This document shows, piece after piece, positions 7,358 through 12,416 of a stretch of DNA of 12,416 nucleotides. Below the pieces are notes generated by a model. The model saw only the letters and a program-made list of their open reading frames with translations. It ran no database searches and had not been told where the DNA came from. The position numbers and the translations under genes were made by a program. Positions within the stretch are counted from its first letter, which is position 1. Each line of letters starts with the position of its first letter. The DNA is taken from the NCBI GenBank assembly GCA_002422795.1, contig DITJ01000095.1, positions 1 through 12,416 on the forward strand, read 5' to 3'. The stretch is from Alphaproteobacteria bacterium UBA6187 (GTDB lineage: Bacteria; Pseudomonadota; Alphaproteobacteria; Rickettsiales; UBA6187).

Positions 7358-7420
7358 GTTTGTAGTTTGTAGTTGGTCGTTTATCGTTATAAACTACAAA
7401 CGACCAACTACAAACGATTA
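7358..7420. repeat. Nine-heptad 63-bp palindrome between degT and ubiH
   Basis: Nine 7-bp words on the plus strand: GTTTGTA twice, GTTGGTC, GTTTATC, GTTATAA, ACTACAA, ACGACCA, ACTACAA, ACGATTA. An 18-bp perfect inverted repeat is embedded: 7365-7382 against 7398-7415, loop 15 nt. Its last three bases (7418-7420) are the stop codon of the DegT-family gene, and its other end is 7 bp from the ubiH start codon, so it fills the junction. It could form a hairpin in the degT-ubiH transcript, but no T-run follows. Confidence 0.75.
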
Positions 7421-8605
7421 ACTTAAAATTTTATTTACCGCCTCTATTACCCTATCAATATCGCCATCAGTCATTTTTGTATAGATAGGCAAGCTTACCG
7501 CGCGCTTGAAGGAATCAACCGCCACAGGGAAATCATTTTCATCAGCACCAAGTTTTTCCTGCCAGAACGGATGCAGGTTCAGCGGAATGAAATGCACGCT
7601 GCAACCAATACTATATTCTTCAGACATAATTCTTATGAAATCGTCACGTGAAACCGGGGCGTTATCATTTATGCGGATAACGAACAGGTGGTGGGAGTGA
7701 AGCGAGGTTGGTGAATCTTGGTTTTCCACCGGAAGCACTATCGGTAAATCCTTAAAGGCTTCAACATATTTATTTCTGATATAGGCACGTTTTTTCTGGA
7801 AGCCATCTGCGCGGGTGAGCTGCGGCAGGCCGATTGCCGCTGCAATATCTGTCATGTTACATTTAAAACCTGGCGCGGTTATCTGGTAAAACCACTTAGG
7901 CTTGGTGGAGGTGTAGCGGTCGAAAACATCAGTTGATATACCATGCAGGCGCATAATGCGGGCGCGCTTGGCAATTTCTGGGTTTTTTGTAACCAGCATT
8001 CCTCCTTCACCAGTGGTGATAGTTTTTGTGGCATAAAAACTATAAATTGTAGCGTCGGAATCTAGCGAGCCAATCATTTTGCCGTTATAAATGCAAGGCA
8101 AAGCGTGCGCAGCATCTTCTATTACTTTAAGGTTATGTTTACGAGCAATAGCTATTATTTTATCCATATCACAGGCAAGCCCGGCAAAATGCACCGGGAT
8201 AATCGCGCGCGTGCGCGGAGTGATTGCGGCTTCAATAAGGTCTGGGTTTATATTCATGGTTATGGGATCAATATCCACCAGTACCGGAGTTGCCCCCAGA
8301 TACACCGCGCTCATGGCTGAGGCGCTGAATGTATATGGTGTGGTAATAACCTCATCGCCCACGCCAACGCCGCAGGCTTCCAGTGCAATTGTAAGCCCGG
8401 CAGTTGCAGAATTAATGGAAACCGCTTCCACATTACCGCCTATAAACTCAGCAAACTTCTTTTCGAATTCCCTCACGCGTGGGCCGGATGTAAGCCAGCC
8501 GGAGCGCATACATTCCACAACGCCAGCAATTTCTTCCTCACCTATTTCAGGTAATGCAAATGGCATGAAAGGGGCAGCTTCAGGTTTTTTTTCTGGGTGT
8601 GACAT
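7418..8605 (-). CDS. DegT/DnrJ/EryC1-family PLP aminotransferase
   Basis: A PLP-dependent sugar aminotransferase of the DegT/DnrJ/EryC1/StrS (ArnB/PseC-like) family, which usually transfers an amino group to a keto-sugar nucleotide for surface polysaccharide synthesis. The entry motif GWLTSGPRVREFE is at 36-48, NSATAGL (65-71) binds the cofactor phosphate, DEVITTPYTFSAS is at 84-96, EDAAHALPCIYNGKMIGS at 163-180 has D164 for the PLP ring nitrogen, and SFYATKTITTGEGGM at 189-203 has the Schiff-base lysine K194. The C-terminal YSIGCSVHFIPLN and AVSLPIYTKMTD segments are also family features. At 395 aa it is complete. No sugar dehydratase, epimerase or glycosyltransferase genes lie nearby, so the substrate is unknown. 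The stop codon falls inside the 63-bp heptad palindrome. Confidence 0.92.
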   Translation of the reverse strand: MSHPEKKPEAAPFMPFALPEIGEEEIAGVVECMRSGWLTSGPRVREFEKKFAEFIGGNVEAVSINSATAGLTIALEACGVGVGDEVITTPYTFSASAMSAVYLGATPVLVDIDPITMNINPDLIEAAITPRTRAIIPVHFAGLACDMDKIIAIARKHNLKVIEDAAHALPCIYNGKMIGSLDSDATIYSFYATKTITTGEGGMLVTKNPEIAKRARIMRLHGISTDVFDRYTSTKPKWFYQITAPGFKCNMTDIAAAIGLPQLTRADGFQKKRAYIRNKYVEAFKDLPIVLPVENQDSPTSLHSHHLFVIRINDNAPVSRDDFIRIMSEEYSIGCSVHFIPLNLHPFWQEKLGADENDFPVAVDSFKRAVSLPIYTKMTDGDIDRVIEAVNKILS

Positions 8606-8878
8606 AGGTTTTCTTAATAAGTAAGTTTATAATATAGGATAACTGAGCCGCATTTGTCGCATTCAGGAATATGTCAAATCAATACATACCGTAGCTATTT
8701 TTAACTCGATCTTCCGTCATTGCGAGCGAAGCGTGGCAATCCATACGCTAGCTGCTACAAACACAGGAATATATTGCTATATCGTATGGATTGCCACGCT
8801 TCGCTCGCAATGACGGAAACAGTCTGATTTTAGAAGGCCAAATATATTATAAATTTATGGCGACTTCAAGCTGAAATA
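8606..8878. other. Intergenic region between thiE and degT
   Basis: A 273-bp gap. It holds the perfect-armed GTCATTGCGA palindrome (8712-8818) and an AT-rich leader in front of degT. On the minus strand GCGACA, 18 bp, TATATT (ending near 8630) is a possible promoter for degT, but it is weak. No gene is visible. Confidence 0.5.
8712..8818. repeat. GTCATTGCGA palindromic repeat, copy 3 (perfect arms)
   Basis: A 36-bp perfect inverted repeat: 8712-8747 against 8783-8818, loop 35 nt, with a further 4-bp pair (TAGC 8749-8752 with GCTA 8776-8779) in the loop. Key words are CCGTCATTGCGAGCGAAGCG and GTGGCAATCC. The perfect arms contrast with the decayed copies 1 and 2, suggesting it is the youngest or is kept by gene conversion. 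It can act as a bidirectional hairpin between thiE and degT. Confidence 0.9.
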
Positions 8879-9511
8879 CTAGCTCTTGGAATCCGCACTT
8901 ATCGCCTCACTCAGCTTCCTTACAGCTTCACCCGGGCCATCTTTATCATCCCAAATCGCAGTTACAACTGCTATGAAATCCGCACCATTTTTAACAAGTG
9001 GGGCGCAATTATGGTGTTTTATTCCGCCAATTGCCACGCAAGGGATTGTTGAATTATCTACCCACCATTTAAGTATATCAGCTGTTGGCCTGGCACGCGG
9101 GGTTTTTGTGGTGGTATCGTAAAAAGCACCGAAGGCAACGTAATCAGCGCCTTGCTCGGCGGCATCAATAGCGCGCTCTATATCGCCATAGCAGCTTACA
9201 CCAAGGGTTTTTCCTTCGCCTAATTGCTTACGTGCTTCTTCTGCCGTCGCATCTTCAATGCCGATATGCACGCCATCTGCGCCAACTTTATTTACAAGAC
9301 CAACCCGGTCGTTCAATATAAATTGTGTGCCGTGTGCATGACATATTGGAATAAGTACCTTACAAGCGGCAATTACTTCATCATCAGATACATCTTTCAG
9401 GCGCAACTGGAAAACATCTACCTTCCCACCTGATAAAGCTTGTTCTAATTGCACTGCAAAATCGCTAAGCACAAATGATTGCGGGGAGATTATGTATAGG
9501 CCAGTTTTCAT
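8879..9511 (-). CDS. thiE: Thiamine-phosphate synthase
   Basis: ThiE joins HMP pyrophosphate and thiazole phosphate to make thiamine phosphate in the cytoplasm. Seen: QLRLKD (35-40), ILNDRVGLVNKVGADGVHIGIED (65-87) with D68 and D87 as likely Mg2+ ligands, GVSCYGDIERAIDAAEQGADYVAFGAFYDTTTK (from 104) for the pyrophosphate pocket, and the barrel-end motifs CVAIGGI and GADFIAVVTAIWD. At 210 aa it has the normal TIM-barrel length. No other thi genes are in the window. In other alphaproteobacteria thiE is often next to the class I aldolase gene; here a 455-bp repeat-flanked S23 cassette lies between them. The cassette's arm ends directly at the thiE ATG (9511), and the 25 bp upstream are T/C-rich words with no Shine-Dalgarno sequence, so thiE translation may be reduced or leaderless-like. 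Confidence 0.94.
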   Translation of the reverse strand: MKTGLYIISPQSFVLSDFAVQLEQALSGGKVDVFQLRLKDVSDDEVIAACKVLIPICHAHGTQFILNDRVGLVNKVGADGVHIGIEDATAEEARKQLGEGKTLGVSCYGDIERAIDAAEQGADYVAFGAFYDTTTKTPRARPTADILKWWVDNSTIPCVAIGGIKHHNCAPLVKNGADFIAVVTAIWDDKDGPGEAVRKLSEAISADSKS

Positions 9512-9966
9512 AGGGAATAAGGGAATAAGGTTTAAGGGAATAAAGGATTAAGTATTATCTTCAAGGGACTTTCTTAAACTATACAACATCCTTTCTAATT
9601 CATTAATTTTACTAAAAATATTGCTCAATTTTTCCTCTGTAACATAACCTAAGTCTACTGATAAAATTAATTGTGTTTCAAGCTCTGCAAGGGAACCTTT
9701 CGCAATAGAAATAAAATTCTTATACTCTTTTCTACTCTGCCTTGCATTACCTTCTGCAATATTAGATGGGAGCGAAATAGCAGCCCTTCTTATTTGGGAA
9801 GTAAGGCCGTACATTTCCTCTTTAGGAAAAGTTCCAGATATATCGTATATATTCTTAACAATTTCTCTAGATTTTTGCCAGACTTTTAAGTCTTTATAAC
9901 TATATACTTTCTCCAGCACCATCTTTTGCCCTACCCCCCTTAATCCCTTACTCCCTAATCCCTTTG
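9512..9966. mobile_element. S23 cassette with word-repeat inverted arms
   Basis: The left arm (9512-9550) is made of short words: AGGGAATA, AGGGAATA, AGGTTTA, AGGGAATA, AAGGATTA. The right arm (about 9935-9966) reads CCCTTAAT, CCCTTACT, CCCTAAT, CCCTTTG, the imperfect complement of the left arm. Between them lies only the S23 gene. The cassette starts at the base next to the thiE ATG. Its arms contain the S23 stop codon (9548-9550) and the aldolase stop codon (9955-9957). It splits thiE from the aldolase gene, which are neighbours in many alphaproteobacteria. That it is or was mobile is inference; no transposase or integrase is encoded. S23 genes within stem-forming intervening sequences of 23S rRNA are the known parallel. 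Confidence 0.6.
9548..9922 (-). CDS. Four-helix-bundle S23 (IVS) family protein
   Basis: A 124-aa member of the four-helix-bundle family (TIGR02436/S23), first known as the protein encoded in intervening sequences of 23S rRNA genes, and structurally related to Avd accessory proteins of diversity-generating retroelements. The hallmark run is complete: YKDLKVWQKS near residues 9-18, FPKEEMYGLTSQIRRAAISLPSNIAEG near 32-58, then R.SRKEYKNFISIAKGSLAELETQLILSVDLGY. No catalytic residues are known for the family; these proteins form basic, pentamer-like bundles thought to bind nucleic acid. The start ATG (9922) has an AGGG seven bases upstream, better than the neighbouring genes have. The gene is enclosed by inverted word-repeat arms, which supply its stop. 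It is not in an rRNA here. Family call is secure; function is unknown. Confidence 0.95.
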   Translation of the reverse strand: MVLEKVYSYKDLKVWQKSREIVKNIYDISGTFPKEEMYGLTSQIRRAAISLPSNIAEGNARQSRKEYKNFISIAKGSLAELETQLILSVDLGYVTEEKLSNIFSKINELERMLYSLRKSLEDNT

Positions 9967-10872
9967 TAGGTATACTTGAATCACTTCATTAAGTAATTTA
10001 AGCGCTTCTTCCCTTGGTCTTTGGAAAGTGTTACGGCCAATGATAGAACCATCGCCGCCGCCATCACGAATTTCGCGGATTTCATTAATAATCTCGCTAT
10101 CGCCTTTTGCTGCGCCGCCAGAGAACACCACCAGCCTTCTGCCTGCAAAGCATGATTCTTTAATATGGGCAATACGTTGTGCCAATGTGCCAACCTGGAT
10201 TTTGCATTGGTCATAAACTTTTTTAGCTTCATCCTGCTCGATAAAGCTTGTAGGTGGTTTTACTTTTATTATGTGGGCGCCAAGAAGTGTTGCCATGTGC
10301 GCAGCATAAGCAGTTACATCTATTGCGGTTTCGCCGTCTTTAGACATACTGCCGCGTGGGTAAGACCACATAACAACGGCAAGTCCATAAGATTTAGCTT
10401 CTTCCGACATTTCACGGATTTCTTCCATCATATCAAATGCCTGGTCTGAACCAGGGTATATGGTAAAGCCAATTGCTGAGCAACCAAGGCGCAAGGCATC
10501 GCGCACAGAGCCTGTAATTGCCTGGTTTTTAGAGGTAGCTAATGAATTGCAGCTATTAACTTTTAAGATTGTAGGGATAGCGCCTGCAAAAGTTGCAGCG
10601 CCATTTTCCAGCATACCAAGTGGGGCGGCATAAGCATTAAGGCCTGCATCTATTGCCAGTTTATAGTGGTATGTAGGATCGTAAGCTGCTGGATTAGGGG
10701 CGAAACTTCGCGCCGGGCCATGCTCAAAACCCTGGTCAACCGGTAATATTACCATTTTACCGGTTCCGGCAAGCTTGCCGCTCATGAGAATTCTAGAAAT
10801 ATTTGTTTTAGTGCCAGGATTGTCGCTTTCGTAAAAGCTAAGAATGTTTTGCACTTTTCTAGTAAGTTTCAT
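9955..10872 (-). CDS. fbaB: Class I fructose-bisphosphate aldolase (DhnA/FbaB type)
   Basis: An archaeal-type class I aldolase that interconverts fructose 1,6-bisphosphate with DHAP and glyceraldehyde 3-phosphate through a lysine Schiff base. Seen: VILPVDQGFEHGP (41-53), GFTIYPGSD (135-143), VVMWSYPRG (166-174), GAHIIKVKPPT (198-208) with K203 the likely Schiff-base lysine, VFSGGAAKGD and a final DGGGDGSIIGRNTFQRP phosphate-binding segment. At 305 aa it matches the alphaproteobacterial form. The end VYLQRD differs from the usual YQGK-like tail: the last three residues and the TAG stop are encoded by the right arm of the S23 cassette. An AGG lies about 9 bp upstream of ATG 10872, with a plausible promoter further up. 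Confidence 0.95.
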   Translation of the reverse strand: MKLTRKVQNILSFYESDNPGTKTNISRILMSGKLAGTGKMVILPVDQGFEHGPARSFAPNPAAYDPTYHYKLAIDAGLNAYAAPLGMLENGAATFAGAIPTILKVNSCNSLATSKNQAITGSVRDALRLGCSAIGFTIYPGSDQAFDMMEEIREMSEEAKSYGLAVVMWSYPRGSMSKDGETAIDVTAYAAHMATLLGAHIIKVKPPTSFIEQDEAKKVYDQCKIQVGTLAQRIAHIKESCFAGRRLVVFSGGAAKGDSEIINEIREIRDGGGDGSIIGRNTFQRPREEALKLLNEVIQVYLQRD

Positions 10873-11142
10873 AAGCGTACCTATTTCTGTTTTTTTTAAA
10901 TGTAGAAATAGCTAAATACTAGAATAATTGAAAGATTTAAATCAAAATTTTCATATTATAAAATTATATGGAGTTATCATTATAAAAATGAAGTGATGAA
11001 ACCATTATGCAGAGGTATTTATTACACAATCCTATATCTATGGGAGTTTAAATTATGTCGGGTGGTAAGTTATTACTATAATTGCTTGCACTTGCTTGAT
11101 AATGTAGTAAAATCAACGCTAAATAAGCTAATAACATATTAT
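10873..11142. other. AT-rich divergent intergenic region
   Basis: A 270-bp region between the divergent aldolase and DUF2610 genes, very AT-rich. It probably holds both promoters. A longer open frame from 10993 reads into the DUF2610 gene, but its first 50 residues are low-complexity Tyr/Leu/Cys-rich and do not look like protein. A TATAAT occurs at 11077-11082 on the plus strand without a good -35. No RNA gene or strong hairpin is visible. Confidence 0.5.
10916..10945 (-). promoter_or_regulatory. Possible promoter for the aldolase gene
   Basis: On the minus strand TTGATT (plus 10940-10945), an 18-bp spacer, then TAGTAT (plus 10916-10921), placed about 45 bp before the start codon. Four to five of six matches at each box, in an AT-rich background, so only suggestive. 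Confidence 0.35.
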
Positions 11143-11460
11143 ATGAAGAAATTTACAATACCGTGTGCATTTGGAGGGGCTACTTCACCTTTCGCTATAT
11201 ATATTGGCGATCCTGAGCCATTGCACCATCCCATCCATTTTCAATCCGAGTGGCTTACAAAGCACCGTGGTGGGGTCGTGCCTGGTAAAATCATGGAGAG
11301 TATTTCTAAATTATATGAACTTGCTAAGAAGAATAATGTATCATTTGAAGAATTATGTGTTTATGCGCTAAATGAATTTGGTGATACAAAGAATGCTACT
11401 TCTGAAGATGATGGAGAGGCTGCGCCACCTCCACCGCCTGCTCCTAAGCCTAAGAAATAA
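11143..11460 (+). CDS. DUF2610-like small protein
   Basis: A 105-aa protein starting MKKFTIPCAFGG. The block TSPFAIYIGDPEP..HPIHFQSEWL...RGG.VPGKIMESISKLYELAKKNNVSFEELCVYAL resembles, from memory, the DUF2610 family of ~80-aa proteins found in Rickettsiales, whose function is unknown. The N-terminal half looks like a small beta fold, the second half a helical pair. The last ~20 residues are a poorly conserved acidic then proline-rich, lysine-ending tail (EDDGEAAPPPPPAPKPKK type). I chose ATG 11143 over the upstream frame start at 10993 because the family begins there, although there is no clear Shine-Dalgarno sequence. Its stop (11458-11460) directly abuts the stop of the convergent BTLCP gene. 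No terminator is visible between them. Confidence 0.75.
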   Translation: MKKFTIPCAFGGATSPFAIYIGDPEPLHHPIHFQSEWLTKHRGGVVPGKIMESISKLYELAKKNNVSFEELCVYALNEFGDTKNATSEDDGEAAPPPPPAPKPKK

Positions 11461-12129
11461 TTATCCATGCCGCCACCAGTTGGTTTCATTTATTGAGTAT
11501 ATAGGCATGTAATGCTTGATATTCTTAGCGAGTATTACCTGTTCTGCCTGATTATCAAGTATATATGGCTTGTCTTTTACATAAACAGCAAGCACTGCAT
11601 GGGCAACTTTAAGGTTTAAGTCCTGTAAGACTACTATGCGCATTTCATCATTTGGAATGCCAAGGTAGAGTAAGGACTTAAACTTTGCTATTGCAAAATC
11701 TTCGCAATCGCCATCCTTAACCATGAATTCCCTAGGGGTTTCCCAGTAGTCTGCTACGTTCCAGTTTACAAGGTCTGTAATATATTTATGCTTGTTCATA
11801 TAGCGGTTTACAGCATCAAGCTGTTCCATCCTGCTTTTTCCCTTAAGTGTATTTAAAAATGCATGCCACTGAATAAACAGGCAAGATGTTTGCATCGGGG
11901 TTTCGCAAGGCAGGTTGTTTGCTGCAGTTAAATCTTTTTTATTACGTGAAAGCATTCCAACCCATTTGGGGAACAGGTTGAAAGTATCATAGCGCGTTTC
12001 ATTACTCCCAAAAAGATTATCATTTTGAGCAAGGGCGGGAGTAGTGAATATCAGGAGTAGCAAAAACAAGATAGCTGGTAAGTGAGGGCGATTGGGTTTG
12101 GGGAAGTTAGTAATTGTTTTTCTGAACAT
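11461..12129 (-). CDS. BTLCP (LapG-like) periplasmic cysteine protease
   Basis: A bacterial transglutaminase-like cysteine peptidase (PF06035 type). Family member LapG is a calcium-dependent periplasmic protease that releases large surface adhesins. A signal peptide is visible: basic start, hydrophobic LPAILFLLLLIFTTPALA, cleavage likely after A34 (ALA-QN). The catalytic set is C142 in KDGDCEDFA (138-146), H177 in VAHAVLAV and D192 in YILDNQ; acidic residues around C142 match the calcium site. Helical segments in between contain WVGMLSR and NRYMNKHKYITD..NW, usual for the family. Start: ATG 12129 has a good GAGGA 8 bp upstream; a GTG at 12156 would add nine residues and is less likely. At 222 aa it is full length. 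No LapD-type receptor or giant adhesin gene is in the window, so the substrate is open. It follows acnA by 46 bp on the same strand. Confidence 0.88.
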   Translation of the reverse strand: MFRKTITNFPKPNRPHLPAILFLLLLIFTTPALAQNDNLFGSNETRYDTFNLFPKWVGMLSRNKKDLTAANNLPCETPMQTSCLFIQWHAFLNTLKGKSRMEQLDAVNRYMNKHKYITDLVNWNVADYWETPREFMVKDGDCEDFAIAKFKSLLYLGIPNDEMRIVVLQDLNLKVAHAVLAVYVKDKPYILDNQAEQVILAKNIKHYMPIYSINETNWWRHG

Positions 12130-12175
12130 ATTTTCTATCCTCAACGCACCTACCACCCAGAACCACCTTCCTAAA

Positions 12176-12416
12176 CTAATACGCCAAATCCCTTACAACT
12201 TTATTTAATATGCCGCCGTTCATGTAATAATCAACTTCTTCGGCGGTATCTAACTTACAAACAACCTTAATTAATTCTGATTTACCATTGCTCCTGGTTA
12301 TTTTACATTCAAGCGCCATACCTGGCTTAATGCCTTTTTCCAGCCCGATAATGGAAATTTGTTCAGATCCATCCAGCTTTAAAGATTTCCTGGTGTCAGT
12401 GCTTTTAAATGTAAGT
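12176..12416 (-). CDS. acnA: Aconitate hydratase, C-terminal end (partial)
   Basis: Only the last 80 codons are in the window; the gene continues beyond the right edge. The visible part matches the end of the small, mobile domain of AcnA-type aconitases: RKSLKLDGSEQISIIGLEKGIKPGM, then an ITRSNGKSE hairpin, then LDTAEEVDYYMNGGILNKVVRDLAY. The DT.EEV.YY.NGGIL motif near the C-terminus is diagnostic. Aconitase converts citrate to isocitrate in the TCA cycle with a 4Fe-4S cluster; the cluster cysteines lie outside the window. It ends in TAG at 12176-12178 with no hairpin before the BTLCP gene, so read-through into that gene is plausible. Confidence 0.93.
   Translation of the reverse strand, partial: LTFKSTDTRKSLKLDGSEQISIIGLEKGIKPGMALECKITRSNGKSELIKVVCKLDTAEEVDYYMNGGILNKVVRDLAY

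Noticed and set aside
7358..7420. Intrinsic terminator after degT
   Set aside because: The hairpin is strong but no T-run follows on either strand, and the ubiH start lies immediately beyond it.
8091..8624. 177-aa plus-strand open frame opposite the DegT gene
   Set aside because: It is an antisense shadow of a gene with all PLP-aminotransferase motifs; Ala/Ser-rich with no known domain.
9548..9922. S23 gene as part of an rRNA intervening sequence or of a diversity-generating retroelement
   Set aside because: No 23S rRNA sequence surrounds it, and there is no reverse transcriptase or template/variable repeat pair in the window.
10993..11142. N-terminal extension of the DUF2610 gene from ATG 10993
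   Set aside because: The extra 50 residues are encoded by AT-rich intergenic DNA, rich in Tyr, Leu and Cys, and the family-like N-terminus MKKFTIPC begins at 11143.

Overview
The window looks like a piece of a moderately AT-rich alphaproteobacterial chromosome, most likely from Rickettsiales or a close host-associated relative (inference). The clues are a DUF2610-type small protein (a family I know mainly from Rickettsiales), a CvpA with a long charged C-terminal tail, a periplasmic BTLCP/LapG-like cysteine protease, a class I FBP aldolase next to thiE, and many short palindromic repeats between and inside genes. All complete genes look intact; only the gene at the right edge (acnA) is cut by the window.

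Layout. 1-315: no credible gene; three small hairpins, two of them nested in a longer inverted repeat. 316-1275 (+): cvpA. 1313-2065 (-): TPR protein. 2096-2260: a 165-bp MITE-like palindrome with 20-bp perfect ends. 2303-2941 (-): rnhB. 3128-3967 (+): OmpA/Pal-like lipoprotein. 4148-5610 (+): def-fmt, overlapping by ATGA. 5770-6165 (+): msrB, overlapping tail-to-tail with a UbiH-family hydroxylase (6160-7350, -). 7418-8605 (-): DegT-family PLP aminotransferase. 8879-9511 (-): thiE. 9548-9922 (-): four-helix-bundle S23 protein. 9955-10872 (-): class I fructose-bisphosphate aldolase. 11143-11460 (+): DUF2610-like protein. 11461-12129 (-): BTLCP protease. 12176-12416 (-): 3' end of acnA.

Most genes are housekeeping: deformylation and formylation of initiator Met (def, fmt), removal of RNA from DNA (rnhB), methionine sulfoxide repair (msrB), ubiquinone synthesis, thiamine synthesis, glycolysis/gluconeogenesis, the TCA cycle, and cell-envelope functions.

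The unusual part is the repeat landscape. Three copies of a GTCATTGCGA-ended palindrome sit between genes (3988-4104, 5623-5737, 8712-8818). Two elements are each exactly nine 7-bp words long (63 bp) and palindromic: one lies inside the ubiH reading frame (6348-6410), the other fills the degT-ubiH junction (7358-7420). A third element of similar style, with 7-8-bp AGGGAATA-like words in inverted arms, encloses the S23 gene (about 9512-9966). It abuts the thiE start codon and supplies the stop codons of both the S23 gene and the aldolase. I propose, as a hypothesis, that the S23 cassette is a gene-carrying relative of the short palindromes, comparable to the S23-encoding intervening sequences known from some 23S rRNA genes.
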